Shown here: in pieces, positions 54,193-63,457 of the stretch
How positions within the stretch are numbered: position 1 is the first letter of the stretch
How the letters are laid out: each line of letters starts with the position of its first letter
Notes under the pieces: model-generated
The model's input: only the letters and a program-made list of their open reading frames with translations
What the model was told of the DNA's origin: nothing
Databases searched by the model: none
NCBI RefSeq assembly: GCF_009497655.1
Contig: NZ_CP023317.1
Location: 649,501 to 713,500, forward strand
DNA: 64,000 nucleotides
Direction of reading: 5' to 3'
DNA from: Priestia megaterium
Lineage (GTDB): Bacteria; Bacillota; Bacilli; Bacillales; Bacillaceae_H
Program-made: the position numbers and the translations under genes

Positions 54193-54999
54193 GTGGAGAA
54201 AATAAAATTTGCTATTACATCAAAAGGCAACCAAATATCAAATACGCTTATGCAAAAAATGAAAACGTATTTATTAGATTTTCATTTAGAATATGATGAA
54301 AACCAGCCTGATATTGTAGTGTCAGTAGGGGGGGATGGAACGCTTCTCTACGCGTTTCACCGCTATCGAAACCGACTTGACAAGACGGCTTTTATTGGGG
54401 TTCATACCGGTCATTTAGGCTTTTACGCAGATTGGACACCTGATGAGATTGAGAAGCTGGTGATTGCTATTGCAAAGACACCCTACCAGACTGTAGAGTA
54501 TCCACTGCTCGAAGTGATTATCCGCTATACGAACGGTGGACGCGAAGCTCGATATTTAGCTCTGAATGAATGTACGGTGAAAAGTGTAGAAGGCTCTTTA
54601 GTAATGGATGTGGAAATTAAAGGGCAGCGATTTGAGACATTCCGAGGAGACGGCCTTTGCGTATCAACTCCCTCGGGAAGTACAGCTTATAACAAATCCC
54701 TTGGAGGCGCGATTTTACATCCTTCGCTTCAAGCTATTCAAATTGCTGAAATGGCTTCTATTAACAATCGAGTGTTCCGTACGATAGGTTCTCCATTGGT
54801 TCTTCCTGGACATCATACAGCGCTGTTAAAGCCTGTTAACGACGCAGACTTTCAAATTACCATTGATCATTTAACTCTTTTACATAAAGATGTAAAGTCG
54901 ATTCAATTTCGGGTAGCAAGCGAAAAAATTCGATTTGCTCGCTTTCGCGCGTTTCCTTTCTGGCAGCGTGTCAGAGACTCTTTTGTATGTGATGATTAA
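54193..54999 (+). CDS. nadF: NAD kinase
   Basis: Phosphorylates NAD to NADP. It has 268 residues. The GGDGT motif at residues 46-50 forms the ATP/NAD site, the substrate segment LNECTVKS is near 132 and [17 protein letters not shown] near 155 is the second conserved loop. The start is GTG with GGGGAGAGAATTAG before it. It corresponds to B. subtilis NadF (YjbN, PpnKA), one of two paralogues there, assigned from the yjbM-yjbN-yjbO order. Confidence 0.94.
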   Translation: MEKIKFAITSKGNQISNTLMQKMKTYLLDFHLEYDENQPDIVVSVGGDGTLLYAFHRYRNRLDKTAFIGVHTGHLGFYADWTPDEIEKLVIAIAKTPYQTVEYPLLEVIIRYTNGGREARYLALNECTVKSVEGSLVMDVEIKGQRFETFRGDGLCVSTPSGSTAYNKSLGGAILHPSLQAIQIAEMASINNRVFRTIGSPLVLPGHHTALLKPVNDADFQITIDHLTLLHKDVKSIQFRVASEKIRFARFRAFPFWQRVRDSFVCDD

Positions 55000-55013
55000 A
55001 GGCAGGGAAGAGA

Positions 55014-55907
55014 ATGAAACAAGTTTTTACGTTGAGTTGGACCGTAGATCATTCTTTCGAGGGTGTAGCGGTTCGTGAATTTTTAAAAGAACATGATATT
55101 TCCAAAGCTTCGCTGACGGACATTAAGTTCAGAGGAGGAGCGATTGAAGTAAATGGAAAGCATGCAACGGTTCGATATATTCTGCAAAAAGGTGACGAAA
55201 TCAAGGTGGCGTTTCCACCAGAAAAAGCAAGTGAAAGTCTTCTTCCTAAAGCTATACCTTTGGATATTGTATACGAAGATGAGTATATATTAGTTTTGAA
55301 TAAGCAGCCAAACATGCCAAGTATACCTTCTCGAGAACATCTAACGTGGTCACTAAGTAATGCTGTGCTCTATTATTATGAGAAAAATAACATTAACTCG
55401 ACTGTTCATCTTGTGAACAGGTTAGACCGAGACACATCTGGGCTGCTTATTGTGGCTAAGCATAGGCACGTTCATTACTTATTCTCTAAAGCACAAAAAG
55501 AACATGAAATTAAACGCGTGTACCGAGCTTTTGTTCATGGTAAGCTTGTTGGCAAGGAAACGATAGAGGCACCGATTGGCCGAAAAGAGTCAAGTATCAT
55601 CGAACGGGAAGTAAGAGAAGATGGGCAGTTTGCTATTACACACTATACGGCGCTTCGTCCGTATTCTTCTTTTACAGAAGTTGCTCTTTCGCTTGAGACG
55701 GGGAGAACTCACCAAATTCGTGTTCATATGGCTTATAAAGGATATCCACTGCTTGGAGATACCCTATATGGCGGAACGAATCATCTTATTTCTCGTCAAG
55801 CTCTCCACAGCTATGAGCTCACTTTTTTTCATCCTTTTTTACAAAAAACGTTGTCTTTTACAGCACCTTTGCCGCCAGATATGCAGAAACTTCAAATCGT
55901 AAGATAA
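55014..55907 (+). CDS. yjbO: RluA/RluD family RNA pseudouridine synthase YjbO
   Basis: Converts uridine to pseudouridine in structured RNA, probably 23S rRNA. It has 297 residues. The N-terminal 75 residues resemble an S4-type RNA-binding domain (FKGGAIEVNG-like RGGAIEVNGKHATVRY). The catalytic domain follows with HLVNRLDRDTSGLLI near residue 130, where Asp of RLDRDTSG is the nucleophile. Further motifs are IEAPIGR and TGRTHQIRVHMAYKGYPLLGD near 230 (shown in part, GRTHQIRVHM). The exact target uridine is not predictable. Confidence 0.92.
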   Translation: MKQVFTLSWTVDHSFEGVAVREFLKEHDISKASLTDIKFRGGAIEVNGKHATVRYILQKGDEIKVAFPPEKASESLLPKAIPLDIVYEDEYILVLNKQPNMPSIPSREHLTWSLSNAVLYYYEKNNINSTVHLVNRLDRDTSGLLIVAKHRHVHYLFSKAQKEHEIKRVYRAFVHGKLVGKETIEAPIGRKESSIIEREVREDGQFAITHYTALRPYSSFTEVALSLETGRTHQIRVHMAYKGYPLLGDTLYGGTNHLISRQALHSYELTFFHPFLQKTLSFTAPLPPDMQKLQIVR

Positions 55908-55941
55908 AAGTCGCTTTTTAAATGAAAAGCGACTTTCTTTT
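55906..55941. terminator. Bidirectional terminator between yjbO and prpE
   Basis: AAAGTCGCTTTT pairs with AAAAGCGACTTT over TAAATG, with T residues after it. Confidence 0.9.
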
Positions 55942-56681
55942 TACACGAAGTGATTAAATTTTTCCTCTACATAAGGCATAGATGAAGGCACCGATATAAT
56001 ATTCCCTTCAGGATACTGAAACGCCGTTAAAGCCCCTCCAAAAACTGCGCCCGTATCAACATTAATGGTATTATGAATTTTTCTGGCTTTTACTACGGGC
56101 GTATGCCCATACACGATAAAAGGTTTTCCGTTATAATGTTGGGCCCAATCCCGTCGGACAGGCATACCGTTTAGATGTTTTTCACCCGTAATGTCTCCGT
56201 ATAGCACAAAGGTTTTAACTTTTTTATCCGTTCTGCCGATGTATTCAGCTTTAAGGCCGGCGTGAGCAATAATTACTTGATTTTGATCAAGCTGCACATA
56301 TAGAGGTGATTGCTCATAAAGCTCAATAAACTTTTTTTTAATGAATTTCTGTTCTCTTGAAGGCAAGGCTTCGTACTCAGCAACGGTCGTTTCTAACCCA
56401 TGAGTAATTTCCACTTTGTTACCGCAAAAGAAGCGATATAGCTTATTACAGTGATTGCCTGGACAGTAGTAAGCTTGCTGATGCTTGATTACAAGTGACC
56501 ATACGAGCTCAATCACTTTTAGTGAATGAGGTCCTCGGTCTGTTAAATCACCTACAAATCCAAGGCGCCGTCCGTCAGAGTGGACAGGAATCCCGTCTTG
56601 CCACTCATACCCAAGTTTTTCTGTTAACGCTTTTAATTCATCATAGCATCCATGGATATCGCCTATTATATCTACTTTCAT
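55941..56681 (-). CDS. prpE: Bis(5'-nucleosyl)-tetraphosphatase PrpE
   Basis: A calcineurin-type metallophosphatase that hydrolyses Ap4A and related dinucleotides. It has 246 residues. The metal-binding motifs are GDIHG (7-11), GDLTDRGP (near 44) and GNHCNK (near 76), with a later His in YGHTPV near 190. In B. subtilis PrpE also affects spore germination. The ATG follows AAGGATGTGGATAAAAG. It converges on yjbO, as in B. subtilis. Confidence 0.94.
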   Translation of the reverse strand: MKVDIIGDIHGCYDELKALTEKLGYEWQDGIPVHSDGRRLGFVGDLTDRGPHSLKVIELVWSLVIKHQQAYYCPGNHCNKLYRFFCGNKVEITHGLETTVAEYEALPSREQKFIKKKFIELYEQSPLYVQLDQNQVIIAHAGLKAEYIGRTDKKVKTFVLYGDITGEKHLNGMPVRRDWAQHYNGKPFIVYGHTPVVKARKIHNTINVDTGAVFGGALTAFQYPEGNIISVPSSMPYVEEKFNHFV

Positions 56682-56858
56682 CTTTTATCCACATCCTTAA
56701 AAGGTTTTTCCTTTGACGATATAAAATTACCCTTATATGGAGCAAACTATGTGTAGAACTTATATATTATTGGGAAAAGAGTAAAGAGCTATGAGTTGAA
56801 AAAAAACAAAATTCATCATAAAGTTAAATGAGTTTTGTGCGACAGGGAGGTTGAAGAC

Positions 56859-58235
56859 ATGACAGATTCAATTGAAAAAGAAGAAAAAGCATGGTTCGCC
56901 GAACATTTATTATCACTTCTAGAAAAAAATGAAATCGATGCATTTCGTGAAGAATTTTTACATATGCATACGTATGACCAAGCTCAATTTTTTGAAGAAT
57001 TAGATGAGCCTTCTAGGTTTGCGCTGTACGAGATGTTATCTCCGGAAGAAATGGCGGATATCTTTGAAAATGTAGAGATACGAGAAGAAGATTATCAAGA
57101 AATTCTCTCAGAAATGCATCCCAATTTTGCAGCAGACATGCTGTCGGAAATGTCGGCGGATGATGCCGTTGACGTATTAAATGAATTGGATAAAGAACAA
57201 GTGGCGAGCTATTTAACGATTATGGATGAAGAAGCAGCCGATGAAATTAAAGAGCTGCTTCATTACGAGGAATATACCGCTGGAAGTATTATGACTACTG
57301 AGTTTGTGGCCATTCGTGAAAATCAAACCGTACATTCAGCTATGCACATTCTACGCAGGGAAGCTCCAGAAGCGGAAACGATTTATTATGTATTTGTTAT
57401 TGATGAACAAAAGCATCTAGCAGGTGTTATTTCTCTTCGTGATTTAATTATAGCAGATGAAGATACCATGATAAGCGAAGTTATGAATGAACGAGTTGTA
57501 TCCGTGTCAGTAGCAGAAGACCAAGAAGAAGTTGCGCGCATTATGCGCGATTACAACTTTCTTGCGCTTCCAGTTGTTGATTTTCAGCAGCATCTTCTAG
57601 GGATTATTACGGTTGATGATGTGATGGATGTTCTTGATGAAGAGGCATCGGATGACTATTCTAAATTAGCCGGTATTAGTGATGTAGATGATACGATTGA
57701 CCACAATCCCTTAGTAGCGGCCAAAAAGAGGCTGCCTTGGCTGATTATTTTGCTGTTTTTAGGAATGATGACAGCGAGTTTAATTGGACGTTTTGAAGAT
57801 ACGTTGAATCAAGTAGCTATTTTAGCTGTATTTATACCTTTAATTGGCGGTATGGCTGGTAATACAGGAACACAGGCACTAGCCGTTGCGGTTCGCGGAC
57901 TGGCGACGGGAGAAATCGAAGAAGAAAGCAAATTTAAGCTGTTAATCCGAGAAGCAGCTACCGGAATGATTACGGGCGCATCATGTGGACTTTTAGTTGT
58001 ATTAATTGTTTATATTTGGCAGGGAGATCTGGTTTTAGGCGCTTTGGTAGGCGTCTCTGTATTTTCAACATTGATTGTGGCTACACTAGCAGGAGCGTTT
58101 ATCCCGCTTCTCATGCACAGATTCAAAATTGACCCTGCAGTCGCATCAGGACCATTTATTACAACGATCAATGATCTTATCAGTATTTTAATTTACTTCG
58201 GTCTAGCCACAACATTTATGAGTTATTTAAAATAA
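56859..58235 (+). CDS. mgtE: Magnesium transporter MgtE
   Basis: A gated magnesium channel. It has 458 residues. An N-terminal acidic helical domain (about 10-130) contains repeated HPNFAADMLSEM-type segments. Two CBS domains (about 135-260, with MTTEFVAIRENQTV and VMNERVVSVSVAED) follow, then five membrane segments from about 280, with GGMAGNTGTQALAVAVRGLA near 338 forming the pore. The ATG at 56859 follows GGGAGG by 8 bases; an upstream 8-codon extension overlaps that site. The 177-base upstream gap shows no M-box. Confidence 0.94.
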   Translation: MTDSIEKEEKAWFAEHLLSLLEKNEIDAFREEFLHMHTYDQAQFFEELDEPSRFALYEMLSPEEMADIFENVEIREEDYQEILSEMHPNFAADMLSEMSADDAVDVLNELDKEQVASYLTIMDEEAADEIKELLHYEEYTAGSIMTTEFVAIRENQTVHSAMHILRREAPEAETIYYVFVIDEQKHLAGVISLRDLIIADEDTMISEVMNERVVSVSVAEDQEEVARIMRDYNFLALPVVDFQQHLLGIITVDDVMDVLDEEASDDYSKLAGISDVDDTIDHNPLVAAKKRLPWLIILLFLGMMTASLIGRFEDTLNQVAILAVFIPLIGGMAGNTGTQALAVAVRGLATGEIEEESKFKLLIREAATGMITGASCGLLVVLIVYIWQGDLVLGALVGVSVFSTLIVATLAGAFIPLLMHRFKIDPAVASGPFITTINDLISILIYFGLATTFMSYLK

Positions 58236-58251
58236 TGAAGGGACTTTGGAA

Positions 58252-58283
58252 TTCGACATGAGTAATCATGTCGGATTTTCATT
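58252..58283 (+). terminator. mgtE terminator
   Basis: CGACATGA pairs with TCATGTCG over GTAA, followed by GATTTTCATT. Confidence 0.75.
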
Positions 58284-58393
58284 ATCAGTTCATATAGTTG
58301 ACAGAGAACCTTCAAGCTTTTATGATTAACCTTTAATTTTGAATACTAACGTCTTCGTTTTATAAATAGCGAAGGTAAAAGGAGGGGAATCTA

Positions 58394-60253
58394 ATGGAAC
58401 AGCACGCGTCCTTTACATCACTTGTTATCGTCATTAGTTTGGCCTTTTTAACGCCTATACTGTTGCATCGGTTTAAACTCAACATTATACCTGTAGTCGT
58501 AGCTGAAATTATTATGGGATTAATTATAGGGAAAAGTGGTTTTGACCTTGTGGAGCAGGATATGTGGCTTGAAACACTTTCCACTTTAGGCTTTATCTTT
58601 TTGATGTTTTTAAGTGGTTTGGAAATTGATTTTTCTGCTTTTGCTGGAGGAAATTCAAAAGACAAAAAGGCATCAGGAGCGAAGGTTCCGAATGCTTTTT
58701 CCATTTCTATACTAGTGTTTGCAGCTATCTTTGCGGTTTCACTATTTTTGTCCTATGTTTTTGTATGGACCGGTTTTATTGATAATGCCTTTTTGATGAC
58801 GCTTATTATTTCTACCATTTCACTAGGAGTAGTAGTGCCGACTTTAAAAGATGCACAGATTATGAAAAAGCCAATTGGACAAACCATTTTATTGATTGCG
58901 GTTATTGCGGACTTAGTCACGATGATTTTACTAGCCGTATTTGCTTCCGTCTATGATAAATCAGGAAATAGCAATACATGGTTGATTTTAATTTTATTTG
59001 GAGTAGGAGTGATTTTATACTTCATAGGGAAGCAGTTTAAAAACCGATCGTTTCTTGAGACAATGTCTAAAGGTACAATTCAAATTGACACGCGCGCCGT
59101 ATTTGCACTCATTATCATTCTAGTGGGCCTTTCGGAGTCAATTGGTGTTGAAAACATTTTAGGCGCTTTTTTAGCGGGATCACTCGTTTCTCTTCTTGCG
59201 CCTAATAAAAACTTAGTTCATAAATTAGATTCGTTTGGCTACGGTTTTTTAATTCCTATCTTTTTTGTGATGGTAGGAGTGAAGCTTGACGTTTGGTCAT
59301 TGTTCAGTGATAAAAAAGTGCTGATTTTAATGCCTTTATTATTCATTGCATTATTAATATCCAAGCTAGTTCCAGCGTTAATCTTAAGAAAATGGTATGA
59401 TATGAAAACCGTTTTGGCATCGGGTTTTCTTTTAACATCGACTTTATCACTCGTTATTGCGGCAGCAACGGTTGGTGAAAATATTGGTGTGATTGATTCA
59501 CAAATGTCCGGTGCGCTGATTTTGGTGGCGATTATTACATGTATTATTACACCTATTATCTTTAGAAAGCTGTTTCCAAAGCCAGAAATCAGTGATAGAA
59601 AGCTGAAGGTCAATATGCTTGGTGCAAATCAATTTACACTCCCGGTTATTCGAGAAATGGATCTTGATTTATATGATGTGACGATTTATCATCCTACTCA
59701 GGACAAAATTGAAAACCGTACGTCGGATTCCATTTTTAATATCGTCGACATCGATGGATATAGTAAGGAAACGTTAAGAAGTATAGGGATTTTAGATGCG
59801 GATGTATTAGTTGTAACAACAGGGGAAGAAGAAAGAAATAGCGACATTGCTCTATTTGCAAAAGAGTATGGTACAGAACGGGTTATTGCCCGCGTAGAAA
59901 GTCCTGTCTTAGATGAAAAGATGAAAGAAAATAACATTGAAGTTTTTTCTGTGCTGTTATCTACAACGGCATTGCTAAAAGCTTTAATCGAATCGCCAAA
60001 TATTTTAAATATCTTAACGAATCAAGAAACAGCACTTTATCAAATTAATATGCGTAACCCTAAATACGAGGGGGTAGAGCTTCGTAAGTTCCCGTTTACA
60101 GGAGATGTGATTTTTGTTCGAATCTTCAGAGGGAAAGATTCTATTGTACCTCATGGCGATACAGAGCTTGAATTTGATGATCGTTTGATTGTAACGGGGT
60201 CTCGTTCGTATGTGAATGAATTGCGTATGCTTCTTGAGTATAAAATTAGATAA
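58394..60253 (+). CDS. yjbQ: CPA2 family cation:proton antiporter YjbQ
   Basis: A 619-residue Kef-type antiporter. About 12 membrane segments fill residues 5-395 (VSLLAPN...LDSFGYGFLIPIFFVMVGVKLD near 275 is a family hallmark, cited in part). They are followed by a TrkA-N-like region (about 405-520) and a TrkA-C domain (about 530-619). The nucleotide-binding loop reads MLGANQFTLPVI instead of GxGxxG. The start follows AAAAGGAGGGGAATCTA. It is the last gene of the B. subtilis-type yjb order here and lies downstream of mgtE with its own promoter space. Confidence 0.91.
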   Translation: MEQHASFTSLVIVISLAFLTPILLHRFKLNIIPVVVAEIIMGLIIGKSGFDLVEQDMWLETLSTLGFIFLMFLSGLEIDFSAFAGGNSKDKKASGAKVPNAFSISILVFAAIFAVSLFLSYVFVWTGFIDNAFLMTLIISTISLGVVVPTLKDAQIMKKPIGQTILLIAVIADLVTMILLAVFASVYDKSGNSNTWLILILFGVGVILYFIGKQFKNRSFLETMSKGTIQIDTRAVFALIIILVGLSESIGVENILGAFLAGSLVSLLAPNKNLVHKLDSFGYGFLIPIFFVMVGVKLDVWSLFSDKKVLILMPLLFIALLISKLVPALILRKWYDMKTVLASGFLLTSTLSLVIAAATVGENIGVIDSQMSGALILVAIITCIITPIIFRKLFPKPEISDRKLKVNMLGANQFTLPVIREMDLDLYDVTIYHPTQDKIENRTSDSIFNIVDIDGYSKETLRSIGILDADVLVVTTGEEERNSDIALFAKEYGTERVIARVESPVLDEKMKENNIEVFSVLLSTTALLKALIESPNILNILTNQETALYQINMRNPKYEGVELRKFPFTGDVIFVRIFRGKDSIVPHGDTELEFDDRLIVTGSRSYVNELRMLLEYKIR

Positions 60254-60300
60254 AGGTATTTAGCTGGATTTAGTTTTCTACCTGATTGAATGAGAGGAAG

Positions 60301-60627
60301 AGACTGAGACAAAAGTATTTTAGCTCAAGTGAAAAACGAACCACTGATCAACATGTTTGATTAGTGGTTCGTTTTTTTTTGTTGTTTTGAAAATAAGTTT
60401 CATCTGTTTAGCTCTTTCTAGCAGTTGATTGGAGGGCAAGACGAAGACTCCTGCGGGAAAAGTGGAAGGGGTGAGACCCCGCAGGAGCGCAAGCGACGAG
60501 GAGGCTCATTGGCCGCCCGCGGAAAGCGAAGTCTTGCACGGAAATCAACGGCGGTGTAACAAGCGTTCAGCTCATGTATCCTATTTATGCGTCTTTAGAT
60601 TGAATTAATTTAGTTATATCTCAACTT
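60301..60627. repeat. Dispersed intergenic repeat, copy 2
   Basis: It starts AGACTGAGACAAA and ends GTTATATCTCAACT, imperfect counterparts of the copy-1 ends. A hairpin ACGAACCACT / AGTGGTTCGT with a long T run lies first, then the GC-rich block CTAGCAGTTGATTGGAGG, GACTCCTGCGGGAAAAG, CCGCCCGCGGAAAGCGAAG, CTTGCACGGAAATCAACGG. It holds about 40 extra bases (GAGACCCCGCAGGAGCGCAA and neighbours) absent from copy 1. Non-coding. The remaining gap to cotO (60628-60773) is AT-rich. Confidence 0.82.
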
Positions 60628-60773
60628 CTTTTGTGGTATTTTCCTAAATTATATAAAAAAGTATAGTGCTGCTTTTATTTCTAAAAAGGCTGCCGCAAAA
60701 AAATAAACAAGTTTTTCCGTGTGCAAGCATACATTTTTAAAAGAACGATAACAAGCAATTGGAGGTATGCTTC

Positions 60774-61286
60774 ATGACTAACTCAAAATCTAAGTCAGAA
60801 GAAAATGAGCCGCTAATGTACATTGTCCAGCCAAACGCTACGCAAAACCAGCGTTCTATGCAATATTATTTTAGTTCAAAACAGCAAGACAATAAAGGAA
60901 TAGAGAAAGAGCATGTGTTAAAAGAAGAGCCCAGCTTTTCTTCTATTCAAGAAGTCAAAGAGCCTGACGTAGAAAAAGTGGAAGAGATTAAGAATGAAAA
61001 AAAGGAAGAGCGTTCAATTGTTCCCGTGGATATACCGCAATCAGAGAATAAAAAGCCAAATAAAATGTTTCAGTCTATGACGATTAAAGAAAAAGTTGAA
61101 TTTCTATGCAGCTTCCCGCCTCATATGTCTCAGCCAATTTGTGAAATTACGTGCCAAAATCAAAAATATATAGGAACAATTTTAGAATTAAAAGAAGGAA
61201 GTTTATACGTAAGCGTTCCTCCTAATAAAGAGAAAACAGTATTGACATTTCATGATATTCAAACCATATCTATCGTTAAAATTTAA
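60774..61286 (+). CDS. cotO: Spore coat protein CotO
   Basis: A spore-coat morphogenetic protein of 170 residues. The N-terminal motif EPLMYIVQPNA (near residue 15) and the C-terminal domain IKEKVEFLCSFPPHMSQPIC with a short SH3-like strand set ending TFHDIQTISIVKI are the CotO hallmarks. The middle (about 40-100) is Glu/Lys-rich and probably disordered. It is shorter than B. subtilis CotO (about 227). The ATG at 60774 follows GGAGGTATGCTTC; five upstream codons read through that site. In B. subtilis cotO lies at the head of the cotOZYXWV region. Confidence 0.87.
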   Translation: MTNSKSKSEENEPLMYIVQPNATQNQRSMQYYFSSKQQDNKGIEKEHVLKEEPSFSSIQEVKEPDVEKVEEIKNEKKEERSIVPVDIPQSENKKPNKMFQSMTIKEKVEFLCSFPPHMSQPICEITCQNQKYIGTILELKEGSLYVSVPPNKEKTVLTFHDIQTISIVKI

Positions 61287-61296
61287 GTAATTTTAA

Positions 61297-61336
61297 AAGC
61301 TAACAGTGAAAAAGCACGTTAGCTTTTATTTTCATA
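61297..61336 (+). terminator. cotO terminator
   Basis: AAAAGCTAAC pairs with GTTAGCTTTT around a loop of about 14 bases containing GTGAAAAAGCAC, followed by ATTTTC. Confidence 0.8.
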
Positions 61337-61363
61337 AGTTTGTGAATGTACGGAGGAATGAAG

Positions 61364-61699
61364 ATGACATGGATTTATCTAACGCTATTTATCTTTGCAA
61401 CGTTTCGACTTACTCGTCTAATTGTTTTTGATAAAATTACGGCTTTTATTCGGAAGCCGTTTCACAAAATTGTAGAAGATCAAGATGAACAAGGAAATAC
61501 GGTAACGTACCTGGAGATAAAAGGGAAGGGGCTGCAAAGGTGGATTGGAGAACTGCTCAGCTGCTATTGGTGTACAGGCATATGGTGTGCAGTAGGAATT
61601 TATTTTAGTTATGTAGCGGTCCCGCACATTGCTATTCCTGTTATTACGATCTTAGCTATTGCAGGGTGTGCAGGAATTATAGAATCTTTTATGAAATAA
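61364..61699 (+). CDS. yjcA: DUF1360 sporulation membrane protein YjcA
   Basis: A 111-residue protein with membrane segments at about 2-20 and 70-105 and a basic, charged middle. ATFRLTRLIVFDKITAFIRKP and the cysteine motif CYWCTGIWCA are diagnostic of the DUF1360/YjcA family. In B. subtilis yjcA is transcribed in sporulation. The ATG at 61364 lies 7 bases after CGGAGG; two earlier in-frame ATG codons precede or touch it. It follows cotO after a terminator, so it probably has separate expression. Confidence 0.84.
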   Translation: MTWIYLTLFIFATFRLTRLIVFDKITAFIRKPFHKIVEDQDEQGNTVTYLEIKGKGLQRWIGELLSCYWCTGIWCAVGIYFSYVAVPHIAIPVITILAIAGCAGIIESFMK

Positions 61700-61709
61700 A
61701 TGGACGAGT

Positions 61710-61745
61710 TAAAAGACATATTGATCGTCAATATGTCTTTTAATG
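61710..61745. terminator. Bidirectional terminator after yjcA
   Basis: AAAAGACATATTGA pairs exactly with TCAATATGTCTTTT over TCG, with T-rich sequence following. Confidence 0.9.
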
Positions 61746-61746
61746 A

Positions 61747-62580
61747 TTAAGGGAAATTTAGCACAACTTTATTTAAAAAAGGAATACCTTCCTGCCACTC
61801 TTCACTATAGAAAAAGCCTTCTAGAATAAACGAAGTCGTATCAGTGGAGAGAGGAATGACTACTTGAAAAGAGTCAAATAATAATTTGCCTTTGGGCTTT
61901 AATACTGTTTGCTTAATGGGTTTAATCCAATATTCACCGTCATTTTGAATTTTTTCGTTCCATTTTGGATGAGCGTAGCGCCATTCTAAAGAAGAAGAGG
62001 GGACACTAGAAGCTTCAATATCTTTTTCATCAATGAGCTTCCCGCTTAACATAGCAGAAGCAGTAGGCTTCATTTTTAAGCAAAGTGTTGGAGAGTATAA
62101 AGTACTGCTCGTTTGATTTTGAATAATTACGTTGCCGAACATCATCAGCTCGCTTTCATCTTGTTCTGGCAGCAGTATGGAATGTTGGAAGAAACAGAGG
62201 ATATCGCTTTTTTCGAACCTTTCTATGGGTTTTTCTACAATCTTTTCAATTACTTTCTCCACGATTTTTTCTTCAATAACGGGCTGTTTCCTTGAAGCTT
62301 TTTCTCGAAACGCTTCGGCAATAATTTTTTGTTCGGAAAGCTCGTTTCTCAGTAGATCCAGTTCTTTTTCTAATTCTTCAATTTCTACTTCTTTTTCAGA
62401 TGTAGAAAGCGTCTCAGCGTGTTTCTTTTTCCAAAACGATGTATTTTCTTTTTCTCGCTCTAAAGCTCGTTCATAGCTTTTTAGTTGGTTTTGCACGTTT
62501 CGAATTTCTGATTTATAGTGTATGAGCTTTTGTTTTAATTGAGTTAGATCATCTTTAGGGGAAGGGGAGTTACGACTCAT
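61747..62580 (-). CDS. Coiled-coil protein of unknown function
   Basis: A 277-residue protein not recognised as a member of any named family. Residues about 8-105 form a long predicted coiled coil rich in Glu, Lys and Gln. Residues about 107-123 hold a short repeat of the form VEKVIEKIVEKPIERF, and the C-terminal 140 residues look like a beta-rich domain (MMFGNVIIQNQTSSTLYSP, SFQVVIPLSTDTTSFILEG). There is no signal peptide. The ATG follows AAAGGAGACTACTAG. The position among spore-coat genes suggests, but does not prove, a spore role. Confidence 0.72.
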   Translation of the reverse strand: MSRNSPSPKDDLTQLKQKLIHYKSEIRNVQNQLKSYERALEREKENTSFWKKKHAETLSTSEKEVEIEELEKELDLLRNELSEQKIIAEAFREKASRKQPVIEEKIVEKVIEKIVEKPIERFEKSDILCFFQHSILLPEQDESELMMFGNVIIQNQTSSTLYSPTLCLKMKPTASAMLSGKLIDEKDIEASSVPSSSLEWRYAHPKWNEKIQNDGEYWIKPIKQTVLKPKGKLLFDSFQVVIPLSTDTTSFILEGFFYSEEWQEGIPFLNKVVLNFP

Positions 62581-62677
62581 CTAGTAGTCTCCTTTCCTGC
62601 TGAGCTATAAATTAATCTGGTCGTTAGAGCTGCCCATAGCAGTTTTATTTATATGTATGCAGAAAGCGCGTAAAGGA

Positions 62678-62706
62678 TGAAAAAAGAGGAGAAATATTCT
62701 CCTCTG
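62678..62706 (-). terminator. Terminator of the sigma-K-type gene
   Basis: On the minus strand AGAGGAGAA pairs perfectly with TTCTCCTCT over TAT, followed by a T run. Confidence 0.9.
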
Positions 62707-62719
62707 GCTTTTTATCTTG

Positions 62720-63457
62720 TTAATCAAATTCGTGATGGTCGAAGCCTGACTCTACATCGTCTCCATCAAAATCATCGTGATGTGGTCTTCCAGGGAAAAT
62801 AGCATCACATTGAGGTGGATATTCAATAGGTGAGCAGCTGCTTGTAGAAATGATTTCAGGGCGAGGGTAGCAGAAGCTTCCTTCTACTTCAACTTTAACA
62901 TCTTTTTCAATTTGAACACTTAGGCATAACATAAGATCAAAGCTTAATTGCTGTAAGTGACAATCTGATAATCTGAGAGAACCGTCAGTTCCTTCAAAAG
63001 ATTCAAGGTGGACAACAGGTTCTGTTCCTTCCGGGGCGCATAAATAGAATGTTTGATGTATTTTCCAAGGAATAACGCTAGATTCAACCTCATCGTGTTT
63101 GTGATGTCCATTCAATTCAATTAACTTAACTCGGTAAAAGCCGCTAATTGATAATTTTACTTCATGAAGAACAACAACTTCTCCATCTGGTAACACAATT
63201 TTTTTAGGTCTGCGACCACCGTGCGGCACAAGCTCAATCACGTTATCAAGTGCGTCTTCATCTGAAGGATCTACAGGGTGACCTTCACTATCTGTTAAAA
63301 CAATTTCCACTTCTACGTCATGGCCTAAATCTTTAAGTGCTTCTTCTTCAAATAATGAAGTGTCGTTCGTAAAGATTTGTGGTAAAACAACTTGACGTCT
63401 AACCCAGTCGTACACTTTAGGTACGCGGATACATAATGATTCAAAAAGTTCTGCCAT
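62720..63457 (-). CDS. Uncharacterised protein, probable spore-surface component
   Basis: A 245-residue acidic protein beginning MAELFESLCIRVPKVYDWV, with several beta-strand segments (VEIVLTDSEGHPV, KLSISGFYRVKLIELNG, VEVEGSFCYPRPEI) and five scattered Cys. It ends in a His/Asp-rich tail (HHDDFDGDDVESGFDHHEFD is its last 20 residues). I recognise no named family. Two signs point to sporulation: a good sigma-K promoter match upstream and the neighbouring cotO and yjcA genes. The ribosome site AGGAGGTTTAAAA precedes the ATG. A perfect terminator ends the unit. Confidence 0.75.
   Translation of the reverse strand: MAELFESLCIRVPKVYDWVRRQVVLPQIFTNDTSLFEEEALKDLGHDVEVEIVLTDSEGHPVDPSDEDALDNVIELVPHGGRRPKKIVLPDGEVVVLHEVKLSISGFYRVKLIELNGHHKHDEVESSVIPWKIHQTFYLCAPEGTEPVVHLESFEGTDGSLRLSDCHLQQLSFDLMLCLSVQIEKDVKVEVEGSFCYPRPEIISTSSCSPIEYPPQCDAIFPGRPHHDDFDGDDVESGFDHHEFD

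Noticed and set aside
60700-60773. Sigma-K promoter before cotO (CATACATTT)
   Set aside because: The -10 fits, but the nearest AC element is 19 bases upstream, too far for a confident call.
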